DNA of 64,000 nt, taken from Actinoplanes utahensis (GTDB taxonomy: Bacteria > Actinomycetota > Actinomycetes > Mycobacteriales > Micromonosporaceae). Below, in pieces: positions 17,587-26,400 of this stretch. Each line of letters starts with the position of its first letter. The stretch's first letter is position 1. Under the pieces are notes generated by a model, which was not told where the DNA came from, ran no database searches, and saw only the letters and a list, made by a program, of their open reading frames with translations. The stretch spans positions 54,513 through 118,512 of the forward strand of contig NZ_BOMZ01000062.1 of assembly GCF_016862455.1 (NCBI RefSeq), in the 5' to 3' direction. The position numbers were made by a program, and so were the translations under genes.

Positions 17587-20490
17587 TCAGGTGGGCGGCG
17601 GCTCGATGTCGCCGTCCAGCCGCTGCCCCGCCGTGGCCGCCACCACCTCGGGGTGCTCGGGGCCGAGCATCGACGACAGGCGCTCGACGGCGTCGCGCAG
17701 CATCCGGCCGGCCCGTTCCTCGTCGCCGGTGGCGCGCAGGTCGTGCGCCAGGTTGACGGTCCGCATCAGGTGGTACGGATGCTCCCGGCCGTCGCGTTCC
17801 GGCAGGCCCGTGACATCGACCGCCCGGCTGCGCTCGTGCATGCGCACCGACAGCGACAGCGCCTCCTGCCGGCGCCCGGCCAGGGCGTGGTCGGTGGCCA
17901 GCGAAACCCCGGCGCAGATCGTGTACGGGTGATCCTCGCCGAGTTTCTCCCGCAGCCTGCCGAACGCGTGCTGGTTGAGCACGAAGGCCCGGTCGAACTC
18001 GCCGGTGGCGCGCAGCAGGATCGCCCGGTTGACCTCGGCCGCCAGCGTGAGCGGGTGGTCGTCGTTGTCGTTGAAGTTCTCCCGGTAACGGCGCAGGGCG
18101 TCGTCGGCGAGATGGGACGCCTCCTCCAGCGCGCCGGCCTGGCGCAGCACGTTCGCCAGGCTGACCGTCGCCGCCACCGAGTACTCGTGGCTGCGGTTGA
18201 ACTGCTGGTTGAAGCGGGCCTCGGTGCGCTCGTGGTTGACCCGCATCACCTCGAGCGCCTCGGTGACCCGGCCCAGCTTGCGCAGCGTGATGGCGAGCGT
18301 GCGTTCGGACAGCAGCACGAAGCCGTGCCGGGCGCCCAGCCGCCGCTCCTGCTCGGGCAGCCAGGTGCGCAGCCGCTCCAGGGCGGCGTGATAGTTGCCG
18401 ATGCCGTAGTAGTCGCGGGCGACGTTGATCCGGTACCGGATCACGTTGGCGTCGATGGTGCCCTGATCGTCGTAATAGGAGACGATCTCCTGATCCAGCC
18501 GCAGGGCCTGGGCGAAGTCACCGATCAGCCGGTAGTCGACGGCGAGATTGTTCTTCACCCGCAGGGTGTAGGTGTCGTCGTCGCCGAAGACCTCCCGGTG
18601 CAGCCGGTAGCTCTCCTCGTCGAAGCGCAGCGCCTCCCGGTACAGGCCCTGGATGCGCATGTCGTGCCCACGCTGATTGCCGGTGATCAGCGTGTAGTCG
18701 TGCGACGGCCCGAGATGCGGGCTCTCCCGGAACCGCTGGTAGGTGTCCTCCAGCAGGTCCGCGGCGCCCTTGCTGTCCCCGAGCGCCCGCAGCGCGTTGG
18801 CGACCTGCGCCCAGGCCAGCAGCGTGGACTGGCCGTTCGGGCCGACCAGTTCCGGGTCGGAGTCGTCCTTCGCCCACTCGGTGGCGGCCCGGTCGGCGAG
18901 GATCCGGCTGTTCTCGTAGTCGCCGACCACGTACAGGTAGCGGGCGTGGTCCAGCACCGTCTGCCGTCCGTCGGCGGTCCCCGAGTGCACCATGTCGGCG
19001 GGCACCAGGTGCGGGCCCATCTCGCTCTGCAGCTCCAGTTCGCCCTCGTCGTCCGGGTCGCCGGGTTTCGCCACGGCCAGCAGCCGCTGCACGTTGCGCT
19101 GGGTCTCGGCGCGCTGGGCCGGCTCCAGGGTGTCGCGCAGCACCCGCTGCACCAGACGGTGCACCTGCAGCCGGGGGGTTCGGTCGCCGGAGCCGGTGCC
19201 CGTCGATGACGGCCGCCCGACCGTCTTGGCCAGGCCGTACCGCCGCAGCTCGCGGACGATGCGCCCGGTCCGGATCTGGTCGCCGAGCGCCTCGCGCAGC
19301 GGGCTGGTGATGTCCGCGTTGGCGCCGCGGCGCAGCAGCGACTGCCGGATCGGCTCCCCGCCCAGGAACGCGAACAGCGCGAAGAACTGGGCGGTCGCCT
19401 CGTCGATGGCGCGCAGTTTCTCCACGGCGACCGCCACGAACGCGGCGACGGTCAGCGGATAGTCGGCGGGCTTGCCCTCGTTGAGCAGCTCGATGCGCTC
19501 GTCGAGGAGGTCGATGTACTCCCGGACCGGCATGCCGGTGGCCAGGTACCAGGCGGCGGCCTGCTCCAGCGCCAGCGGCAGGTCGCCGAGCTTGTCGGCC
19601 AGCTCGTCGGCCTCGTCGGCGGAGATCGGCGGCACCGTGACCGCGTCGCTGGTGCGGTTGGTGAGCATCTGCACGCTCTCGTCGCGGCGGAACACGTCCA
19701 CCTCGATCGGCACGCCGATGGTGCTCCAGTCCTCGATCCGGGTGGTGACGATGACGTGCCCGCCGGTCGACGGCAGCAGGGGCCGCAGCGCGGACGGCTC
19801 GTCGGCGTTGTCGTAGACCAGCAGCCAGTCCCGGTCGTCGCCGCCGGCGGCCAGCCAGTTCAGCACGGTGCGGGCGGTCTCCTGCTGGTCGTCGGCGATC
19901 GGCAGGTCGGCGCGCAGGGCCAGCTGGGTCAGCGCCGCCAGCACGGTGGTGGTCTGCTCGGCCGGGATCCACCAGATCAGGTCGTACCTGTCGAGGTTGC
20001 GGTGCACGTACTCGATGACGAGCTGGGTCTTGCCGACACCGCCGAGGCCCTTGAGGGTGGGCGGCAGCACCGACGTGGACGAGGTCTTGGACAGGGTGGC
20101 GCCGAGACGCTCCAGCAACTCGATGCGTCCGGTGAAGTTGCGGTTACGGATCGGGATGTCCCCGGCGATGCGCTCCTCCGGCCGGTACGCCCGGGACCGT
20201 GGCGTGCGGCTGCCGGCCGCCAGCGCGCCGAACCGGGTGGACGCCTCACCCGGATGCCAGCGGATGACCGCCTCGGCGAAGAGCCGGAGACCGCCGGGGA
20301 CGGCGCTGACCGCGTCGATGATGGCGGCGAGATCCTCGGCCGCGTCGTCCGAGCGGCGGACGGTGAGCGGGACGGTGAGCGTGTCGCTGACGTCCTCGAG
20401 CCGGGCGTCCCGCGCCGGCCGCTCGGTGAGGCCCTGCACCCGCAGCAACGCCTCGACGAGTCTCTCCCGGGAAAAGGCCAAGTCCGACAC
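17587..20490 (-). CDS. fxsT: FxSxx-COOH system tetratricopeptide protein with NB-ARC
   Basis: 967 residues. Residues 1-75 form a small helical domain like the effector-associated domains found at the N-terminus of STAND proteins (RERLVEALLRVQGLTERP, AAIIDAVSAVPGGL). PIRNRNFTGRIELLERLG marks the NB-ARC entry, and the P-loop GLGGVGKTQ lies at 148-156. IWWIPAEQ, WLLVYDNAD and HVIVTTR follow, then a long TPR array to the C-terminus. This matches the protein named FxsT in FxSxx-COOH loci. GTG 20490 has GGAG about ten bases upstream. The gene converges on the fxs operon. STAND proteins act as ligand-triggered oligomerising switches, so FxsT may sense the modified peptide, which is untested. Confidence 0.85.
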   Translation of the reverse strand: MSDLAFSRERLVEALLRVQGLTERPARDARLEDVSDTLTVPLTVRRSDDAAEDLAAIIDAVSAVPGGLRLFAEAVIRWHPGEASTRFGALAAGSRTPRSRAYRPEERIAGDIPIRNRNFTGRIELLERLGATLSKTSSTSVLPPTLKGLGGVGKTQLVIEYVHRNLDRYDLIWWIPAEQTTTVLAALTQLALRADLPIADDQQETARTVLNWLAAGGDDRDWLLVYDNADEPSALRPLLPSTGGHVIVTTRIEDWSTIGVPIEVDVFRRDESVQMLTNRTSDAVTVPPISADEADELADKLGDLPLALEQAAAWYLATGMPVREYIDLLDERIELLNEGKPADYPLTVAAFVAVAVEKLRAIDEATAQFFALFAFLGGEPIRQSLLRRGANADITSPLREALGDQIRTGRIVRELRRYGLAKTVGRPSSTGTGSGDRTPRLQVHRLVQRVLRDTLEPAQRAETQRNVQRLLAVAKPGDPDDEGELELQSEMGPHLVPADMVHSGTADGRQTVLDHARYLYVVGDYENSRILADRAATEWAKDDSDPELVGPNGQSTLLAWAQVANALRALGDSKGAADLLEDTYQRFRESPHLGPSHDYTLITGNQRGHDMRIQGLYREALRFDEESYRLHREVFGDDDTYTLRVKNNLAVDYRLIGDFAQALRLDQEIVSYYDDQGTIDANVIRYRINVARDYYGIGNYHAALERLRTWLPEQERRLGARHGFVLLSERTLAITLRKLGRVTEALEVMRVNHERTEARFNQQFNRSHEYSVAATVSLANVLRQAGALEEASHLADDALRRYRENFNDNDDHPLTLAAEVNRAILLRATGEFDRAFVLNQHAFGRLREKLGEDHPYTICAGVSLATDHALAGRRQEALSLSVRMHERSRAVDVTGLPERDGREHPYHLMRTVNLAHDLRATGDEERAGRMLRDAVERLSSMLGPEHPEVVAATAGQRLDGDIEPPPT

Positions 20491-20583
20491 GGCTACTCAT
20501 CTCCGAGCGCAGGAGGAACTCCGACCTCGAAGGATATCGGAAACACCCACCCGACGGGTATCAGCGCAAAACCTCACATTCCG

Positions 20584-21792
20584 TCAGGGCGCCGACGCCG
20601 GCCCGGCCCGCGGCGACGCCGTCCGGATCGCGGCCAGGACCAGCAGGATCCACATCAGCCGGGCGTCGAAGTAGTCGCCGGAGAACAGGGACGTCGCGCC
20701 GATGAAGATGCCGCAGTAGGCGGCCGTGCGAGCCGACAGGCACGGCCGCCGGCGCTGGGCGCGCAGGTAGGCGTGCCACAGCGTGAACCAGGCCAGCCCG
20801 AGGAGGAACATACCGACGAAACCGCCCTCGGCCGCGACCGACAGCGGCAGGTTGTGCACGTACCGCTCGCCCTCGCCCAGGTCGGCGATGGCGTGGAAAC
20901 CGTTGATGCCGGTGCCGAGCAGGGGATGCTGCCAGAACAGCCGCAGCGCCCAGGCGAACAGCACGTCGCGGTCGGAGGTGTAGCCCTGCCCGACGGTGGC
21001 CTCGATGAACCGGGACTGCACGAAACCGGCGATCATCGGCCCGGCGGTCACGATCACCATCAGGGACAGCAGCACCAGCAGCCCGGCGGGTCTGGCGATC
21101 CGCTCCCAGCGCGGCCGGGGCCGGATCGCGATCAGGGCGATGACACCGGTGATCGCCAGGGCGGCCATGCCGCCGCGGGAGCCGGAGGCGACCGCGCCGA
21201 ACAGGAACGCCGGGATGCCGATCAGCCAGCGGAGCTTGTCGCCGCTGCGGACGTACAGGTACAGCGAGGTGATGACGCCGAGGATCATGACGCGGACGAA
21301 CACGTTGGGGCCGCCGCCGAGCGCCGCCCACCGGCCGCCCGGCGCGTGCCCGCGGCCGGTCGAGGCGGCCAGGAAGTACACCCAGGCGGCGATGTGGCAG
21401 CACTCCAGGGTCACCCGGGTGACGTGATCGCTGTCCCAGCGGGCGAGGACGTAGTAGACGAAGACCAGGAACGCGACCGCGACGATGTCGGCGGACATCG
21501 GGCCGGTCACCGCGTGCGACGGCGCCCAGACCGCGGACAGCAGCTGGTACCCGAACAGGCCCATGATCGGCAGCAGGCAGTAGCCCCCGGTGGCGGCGCG
21601 CGGGCCGATCCGGTGCGACTCGAGCAGGATGCACAGCATCAGGCCGATGTAGAGCGGGACACGGACGTCGTTGAGCAGCGGCACCTCCAGGCCGACCCGG
21701 GTCAGCACGAAACGGCCCGCCAGCGCGGCGAAGAACGCCAGGTAGATGACCACGCCCGGGCGGGCCGGCGGGACGAGGGCGGGCGCGGTCAT
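20584..21792 (-). CDS. O-antigen ligase/polymerase (Wzy-like) membrane protein
   Basis: 402 residues with about ten to twelve membrane helices and the large outer loop typical of Wzy/WaaL proteins, containing YTSDRDVLFAWALRLFWQHPLLGTGINGFH and a later HNLPLSVAAEGGFVG. The pattern HPLLGTGINGFH plus HN...LxxxxEGG is the conserved O-antigen ligase/polymerase signature. It should polymerise undecaprenyl-linked repeat units on the outer face of the membrane. ATG 21792 overlaps the stop of the flippase gene by four bases. This is the last gene of the ten-gene polysaccharide operon, and its stop lies about 90 bases from the fxsT start region. Confidence 0.85.
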   Translation of the reverse strand: MTAPALVPPARPGVVIYLAFFAALAGRFVLTRVGLEVPLLNDVRVPLYIGLMLCILLESHRIGPRAATGGYCLLPIMGLFGYQLLSAVWAPSHAVTGPMSADIVAVAFLVFVYYVLARWDSDHVTRVTLECCHIAAWVYFLAASTGRGHAPGGRWAALGGGPNVFVRVMILGVITSLYLYVRSGDKLRWLIGIPAFLFGAVASGSRGGMAALAITGVIALIAIRPRPRWERIARPAGLLVLLSLMVIVTAGPMIAGFVQSRFIEATVGQGYTSDRDVLFAWALRLFWQHPLLGTGINGFHAIADLGEGERYVHNLPLSVAAEGGFVGMFLLGLAWFTLWHAYLRAQRRRPCLSARTAAYCGIFIGATSLFSGDYFDARLMWILLVLAAIRTASPRAGPASAP

Positions 21793-23060
21793 GCCGGGAC
21801 GGGCGCGAGGGAGCGCTTGACCAGACGGGTGGTGGCGAGGCCCAGCACGGTCGCGGCGACGGTCAGCGCGGTCAGCGCGGCCTGCGCGGCCGGCATGATC
21901 CCGGTGGCGGCCCAGCCGAGAACCACCTCCAGACCCAGGCAGCCCAGCAGCAGCCGGTTGATGCGCGGAGGCTGGGGCAGCGCGTCCAGGGTGGGCCGGG
22001 CGGCGTAGAACATCGCCAGCGGTACGGCGGCGAAGATCCCCACGCCGAGCACGGCGGCCGCTTCGTGGAACTCCGGGCCCAGATAGAGGCGGACCAGCAC
22101 CGGGCCGAGCAGGGTGATCAGGCCCGCGGCGAGCGCGGCCACCCCGCCGGCGGCCACCGGCAGCCAGGTGAGCACGCGGCGGCCCGTCACCGGCTCGGCC
22201 CGCCAGTGGAACATCCGGCTCAGGCGGGGCAGCAGGACCGGCGACAGGGTGCCGAACAGTGAGCACACCATGATGACCGCCGAGGTGACGAACCCGACGT
22301 AGCCGGCCTGCGGGGCGCCGGGCAGCACGGCCGCCACGAGCAGCGTCGGATAGGTGAACAGCAGCGGCAGGGCCAGATCGGTGGGGAGACGGCGCACCCC
22401 GTACCGCAGCAGGCCGGTGATCCGTGGCTCGGGCCGGGAGTGCGGGGACGGGGCCGCGGAGCGGCGGCGGCGGACCGTGAGCAGGCCGCCGACCGCGACC
22501 AGCGCCGCGCCCGCGCCCTGCAGGACCAGAAAGTCGCCGGTGTCGCCGGAGAGGGCGAAGGCGGCCAGCGGGACCAGGCCGAGGGCGGTCCCGGACACCA
22601 CGTTGGCGTGCGTGACCTGCTGGGCGCCGCGCAGCGCGGCCACCGCGACCGTGCACAGGCACACCCCGGCCAGCATGATCGAGGTGGCGGTCGCCGCCTC
22701 GGCGCCGGGCAGGCCCAGCAGGCGCCCGGTCCACGGGGCGGTGACGATCCCGGCGGTCACCGTGCCCGCCGCCAGCACCACCTGGACGGCGAACGCGCGG
22801 CGGGCCAGGCCGACCGTCGTCTCCCAGGTGCGCGGCAGGTAGCGGTGCAGGGCCTGGGCGAGCCCGGCGGTCACCACCGGTTGCAGGGTGCTGACCACGC
22901 CGCGGGCGATCTGGTAGTAGGCGAAGGCGGCGGGCCCGCCCCGGGCGGCGACCAGATGGAACAGGTACAGCCCGGAGGCCAGGACGAACCACTGCACCGC
23001 GACGGTGGCCAGGTAGTCCCGGACCAGCGACCGGAACAGGCTCCGGTCACCGCCGGACAT
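21789..23060 (-). CDS. Polysaccharide flippase (Wzx/MATE-like)
   Basis: 423 residues with about twelve to fourteen hydrophobic segments in the arrangement of the multidrug/oligosaccharidyl-lipid/polysaccharide flippase superfamily: a paired start (DYLATVAVQWFVLASGLYLFHLV), a central soluble loop near residue 205 (RRRRSAAPSPHSRPEPR) and a second bundle beginning GLLRYGVRRLPTDLALPLLF. It should move the undecaprenyl-PP-linked repeat unit to the outer leaflet. Its start overlaps the end of the GNAT-phosphoglycosyltransferase gene by 14 bases, and its stop overlaps the polymerase start, placing it firmly in the operon. Confidence 0.85.
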   Translation of the reverse strand: MSGGDRSLFRSLVRDYLATVAVQWFVLASGLYLFHLVAARGGPAAFAYYQIARGVVSTLQPVVTAGLAQALHRYLPRTWETTVGLARRAFAVQVVLAAGTVTAGIVTAPWTGRLLGLPGAEAATATSIMLAGVCLCTVAVAALRGAQQVTHANVVSGTALGLVPLAAFALSGDTGDFLVLQGAGAALVAVGGLLTVRRRRSAAPSPHSRPEPRITGLLRYGVRRLPTDLALPLLFTYPTLLVAAVLPGAPQAGYVGFVTSAVIMVCSLFGTLSPVLLPRLSRMFHWRAEPVTGRRVLTWLPVAAGGVAALAAGLITLLGPVLVRLYLGPEFHEAAAVLGVGIFAAVPLAMFYAARPTLDALPQPPRINRLLLGCLGLEVVLGWAATGIMPAAQAALTALTVAATVLGLATTRLVKRSLAPVPA

Positions 23061-24354
23061 GCGCCAGATCGAGCGGCACCGACCTCCGCAGCATCTCGCC
23101 GGTCCGCCGGTAGCCCACCAGCGTCAGCGCGGTGATCAGCAGGATCCGCAGGTCGGTGCCGAACCCGCGGTGGTCGACGTAGGCCAACCCGAGAGCGATC
23201 TTGCCGGGGCGGATCAGCTCGTCGTACGCCCGGTCCACGTCCTCGTGCCCGGCCAGGATCCGCCCCTCGTCGTGGAACACGATCGACGCCCAGTCGGTCA
23301 CCCCGGGCCGCACGTCCAGCAGCCGCATCTCCGGCCCGGTGTAGCGCCGCACGTCCGAGGCGACCTGCGGGCGCGGCCCGACCAGGCTCATGTCGCCGAT
23401 CAGCACGTTCACCAGCTGCGGCAGCTCGTCGAGTTTCCACCGGCGCAGGAACGCCCCGGCCCGGGTCAGGCGCGGGTCGTCGTCGGCGGTGGACGGGCCG
23501 CCGAGCCGGGCCGCGTCGACGACCATGCTGCGGAACTTGAGCATCGCGAACGGGCGCCCGTACCGGCCGATCCGGGTGCCGCGGTAGAGCACCGGGCCGC
23601 CGTCCTCGCGTTTCACCGCCCACGCGGCGGCCGCCGCGACCGGGGCGGTGGCCAGCAGCGCGCCGGCGGCCACGGTGATGTCGAGCGCCCGTTTCGCCGC
23701 CTCGTAGCCGGGCCGGCTCACCCGGACCGGGTCGCTGCCCTCGCGGATCCGGTGCACGTACACCCGCGAGGCGGTGCCGCGGTGCACCTCGGTGGTGCCC
23801 TGCAGGACGGCCCCGGCCTTCTCGTAGAAGCCGTGGGCGCGGCCCTGGTCCTGCCCGGTCACCATCTTGATCGTCGCCTGGCCCTGCTGCTCGAACCAGG
23901 CGGTCAGGTGCTCGAACAGCCGGGTGGCGACGCCGTGGCCGCGCCGGGACGGCACCACCACGAAGTTGACCACCTCGGCGCGCGGCAGCGTGAGGTCCGC
24001 CGAGCCGGGATAGGCGATCGTCTCCAGCAGCCGGGCCAGCCGCCGCGGGCGCAGCAGCCGGGCCGCCACCAGCGGCACCGCGATCGGCCAGCGGCGCAGC
24101 ACGAACTCCTGGAACAGCGCCGAGGTGTCCAGGGTGCCGCAGATGTAGCCGAGCGGTTCGCCGGTGACCACCGACTCGGCGAGGAACAGCGCGGCGTGCG
24201 GGCTGGTGGCCAGGTGGCGGTAGAGCAGCCGCAGCACCGGTTCGCCCAGCGACGACAGGAATCCGCCGGGCACCCCGGTCACGTGCAGCCGGGCGACCGC
24301 GGCGAGCTGTTCGGGGGTGAACGGGCCGCCGGTGATCCGGAACTGTTCAGGCAT
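23047..24354 (-). CDS. GNAT acyltransferase fused to a phosphoglycosyltransferase (sugar transferase)
   Basis: 435 residues in two domains. Residues 1-205 are a GNAT acyltransferase: NFVVVPSRRGHGVATRLFEHL holds the acyl-CoA pyrophosphate loop (about 137-147), and GFYEKAGA is the typical last helix-strand. Residues 215-435 are a bacterial sugar transferase (PglC/WcaJ type): one reentrant membrane helix (ITVAAGALLATAPVAAAAA), KFRSM at 273-277, the Asp-Glu dyad in KLDELPQL (309-310), SLVGPRP at 323-329 and RPGVTDWA at 349-356. The C-terminal part moves a sugar-1-phosphate from UDP-sugar to undecaprenyl phosphate, starting the repeat unit. The N-terminal part probably acylates the 4-amino sugar made by the neighbouring aminotransferase. 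Its start overlaps the aminotransferase gene by eight bases. Confidence 0.88.
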   Translation of the reverse strand: MPEQFRITGGPFTPEQLAAVARLHVTGVPGGFLSSLGEPVLRLLYRHLATSPHAALFLAESVVTGEPLGYICGTLDTSALFQEFVLRRWPIAVPLVAARLLRPRRLARLLETIAYPGSADLTLPRAEVVNFVVVPSRRGHGVATRLFEHLTAWFEQQGQATIKMVTGQDQGRAHGFYEKAGAVLQGTTEVHRGTASRVYVHRIREGSDPVRVSRPGYEAAKRALDITVAAGALLATAPVAAAAAWAVKREDGGPVLYRGTRIGRYGRPFAMLKFRSMVVDAARLGGPSTADDDPRLTRAGAFLRRWKLDELPQLVNVLIGDMSLVGPRPQVASDVRRYTGPEMRLLDVRPGVTDWASIVFHDEGRILAGHEDVDRAYDELIRPGKIALGLAYVDHRGFGTDLRILLITALTLVGYRRTGEMLRRSVPLDLAHVRR

Positions 24355-25387
24355 GGGAGACCACCGGTTCGAGACGGGCCAGGACGGCGGCGGCGCGGGC
24401 CACCGTCTCCGGGCGGGTGGAGGCGCGGACCGGGCAGGTGACCACGTGCGCGGCCGCCCACTCGGCCCGCGGGCAGGAGCCGGCGCGGTAGCCGGCGCCG
24501 GCCAGATCGGCGCCGGCGAGCGGGTGGACCGGGGTGGCGAACCAGTCGCCCAGTTCCAGACCGGCCGCGGCGGCGTCGCGCAGGGCCCGCTGCTTGTCGG
24601 CCACGGCGACCGGGAACCGGTGCGGGACGCCGGGAAGATCGACACCGAGAGCCTGCCGGTACGCGTTCGCGACCCGCCGCCGTCGCCCCAGTCCGGCCCG
24701 CCCGGCCGCGATCCGCGACGGCAGCCGCATCCGGGTGCCGCGGCTCATCCGCCAGCCGTACTCGGGGCCGCCCCACGGGTCGGTCGCGTACGAGCCGGTG
24801 ACCACACCCATCCCGGCCAGCCGCCGGTACAGCGCCCGCATCCGCCACAGCACCCCGGCGCCGGACACCAGCCGGAACGCCGCGTACTCCGCCTCGGTGA
24901 TCATCTCCCGCCGCGCCGGGGGAGTGGTGTACCTGCCGTACCCCTCGCTCATCGCCGCGGCCAGCCCCGGATCGTGCACCACCGCGGTCCCGCCCAGCCC
25001 GGCCACCACCGGCTTGCCCCACTCGAACGAGTAGAACGCGGCCGCGCTGCCGGAACTGTCGATCGTCCCGGGGACCGTGTGCGCGCAGTCCTCGATCACC
25101 GGCACGCCCACCGCGGGCACGGCGGCCCGGATCCCGAAGGTGTGCTGCACGATCACGGCCCGGGTACGCGGCCCGACCGCCGCCCGGACCGCGGCCGGAT
25201 CCGGCCCGAACGTGGCCGGATCGATGTCGGCGTAGACCGGCCGCAGACCCATCCGCAGCAGCGGCTCCACCACCGCCGCGCAGGTGTACGCCTGGACCAC
25301 GACCTCGTCACCCGGCCGGGCGTGCAGTCCTTCCAGGATCGCGTGCAGCGCCACCCGGCCCCGGTAGTAGTGCAGGACGGTGCTCAT
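24347..25387 (-). CDS. DegT/DnrJ/EryC1/StrS-family PLP sugar aminotransferase (first)
   Basis: 346 residues. The fold-type I PLP signature is present: EDCAHTVPG supplies the Asp near the pyridine nitrogen, and FYSFEWGKPVVAGLGG carries the Schiff-base lysine with the Gly-rich loop after it. The family transfers an amino group from glutamate to a keto-sugar nucleotide. Here the product would feed the GNAT-sugar transferase just downstream, and the keto sugar could come from the 4,6-dehydratase at 31513. Starts and stops overlap the flanking genes (GT2 upstream by four bases, fusion gene downstream by eight). The tail from residue 260 on is shorter than in classical members, but no motif is missing. 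Confidence 0.85.
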   Translation of the reverse strand: MSTVLHYYRGRVALHAILEGLHARPGDEVVVQAYTCAAVVEPLLRMGLRPVYADIDPATFGPDPAAVRAAVGPRTRAVIVQHTFGIRAAVPAVGVPVIEDCAHTVPGTIDSSGSAAAFYSFEWGKPVVAGLGGTAVVHDPGLAAAMSEGYGRYTTPPARREMITEAEYAAFRLVSGAGVLWRMRALYRRLAGMGVVTGSYATDPWGGPEYGWRMSRGTRMRLPSRIAAGRAGLGRRRRVANAYRQALGVDLPGVPHRFPVAVADKQRALRDAAAAGLELGDWFATPVHPLAGADLAGAGYRAGSCPRAEWAAAHVVTCPVRASTRPETVARAAAVLARLEPVVSHA

Positions 25388-26391
25388 CGGGTGCCTCCGC
25401 CCGGTTCCAGGACCGCCCGGACCGACGCGGCCCCGTAGATGACATGGGTGGCGAGGAAGACCGCGGGCAGGGCGGCCGCCAGCGCGGGGTCACGGTGCCG
25501 GCGGGCCAGCCGGGCGGCGAACGTGCACGCCGCGGCGGCGTACCCGCCGAGGACGGTGCCGGTCACCCGGCGGGCGGTGCGGCTCACCGGCGACAGCGCG
25601 GCGCCCGCCGCCACGGTCAGCACGAACCCCATCGGCACGAGGTTGCGCCACGATCCGATCCACCGGCCCACCAGACGGCTCGCCTTGAACGGCCAGTACC
25701 CGGCCTCGTACGTCCAGGAGCAGAACTCCCGCAGATCGCTGCGCGCGTAGTAGGTGCAGGTGATGTCCGGCAGCAGCAGGATCGACCCGCCGGCGGCCCG
25801 CAACCGCTGGTTGAACTCGCGGTCCTGGGCCCGGGTGAGTTTCTCGTCGAACAGCCCGATCCGGTCGAACACGTCGCGCCGGTAGCAGCCGCCGAACACG
25901 GTGTCGACCCACTGCGGCCGGTCCGCCCCGGTCCGGTATCGCGAGTTCCCGGCGCCGAAGACACTCGTGGTGGACGCGGCGATGGCCCGCCCGAGCACGG
26001 TGTCGTCGCGGGCCCGGGAGATCCGGATCCCGCCGACGTTGTCGGCCTCGGGATGGTCGAGGAGCCCGCGCACGCACCGTTCCAGATAGTCCGGCGGATA
26101 GTCGGCGTGCACGTCGAGGCGCAGGATCACCTCGCCGCGGGCCCGGCGGACGGCCCGGTTCAGCCCGGCCGGTTTGCTGCGGCCGGGATTGTCGAGCAGC
26201 TGCACCCGCGCGTCCCGGGCGGCGTATCTCCGGAGGACCGCCCGGGTGCCGTCGTCGCTCATCCCGTCGGCGACCAGGATCTCCATCCGGTCCGGTGGGT
26301 ACGTCCCGGCCAGCACCGAGTCCAGGAAGCCGGCGATGAACCGGGCCTCGTTCCAGCACGGCACGACCACGCTGAGGAAGGGCAGCTCCAT
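25384..26391 (-). CDS. Family 2 glycosyltransferase with C-terminal membrane helices
   Basis: 335 residues. The GT-A fold starts at once (LSVVVPCWNEARFIAGFLDSV). VADGMSDDGT follows, and the metal-binding site appears as LRLDVHADYP rather than a plain DxD. GGCYRRDVFDRIGLFDE and an EDRE-like AQDREFNQRLR complete the acceptor side. Two to three hydrophobic helices from about residue 255 anchor it in the membrane. It resembles succinoglycan ExoA-type enzymes, which extend undecaprenyl-PP-linked sugars. ATG 26391 has AGGAGG five bases upstream. It is the only dedicated glycosyltransferase seen in the cluster besides the initiating enzyme. Confidence 0.87.
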   Translation of the reverse strand: MELPFLSVVVPCWNEARFIAGFLDSVLAGTYPPDRMEILVADGMSDDGTRAVLRRYAARDARVQLLDNPGRSKPAGLNRAVRRARGEVILRLDVHADYPPDYLERCVRGLLDHPEADNVGGIRISRARDDTVLGRAIAASTTSVFGAGNSRYRTGADRPQWVDTVFGGCYRRDVFDRIGLFDEKLTRAQDREFNQRLRAAGGSILLLPDITCTYYARSDLREFCSWTYEAGYWPFKASRLVGRWIGSWRNLVPMGFVLTVAAGAALSPVSRTARRVTGTVLGGYAAAACTFAARLARRHRDPALAAALPAVFLATHVIYGAASVRAVLEPGGGTR

Positions 26392-26400
26392 GTCGGCCTC

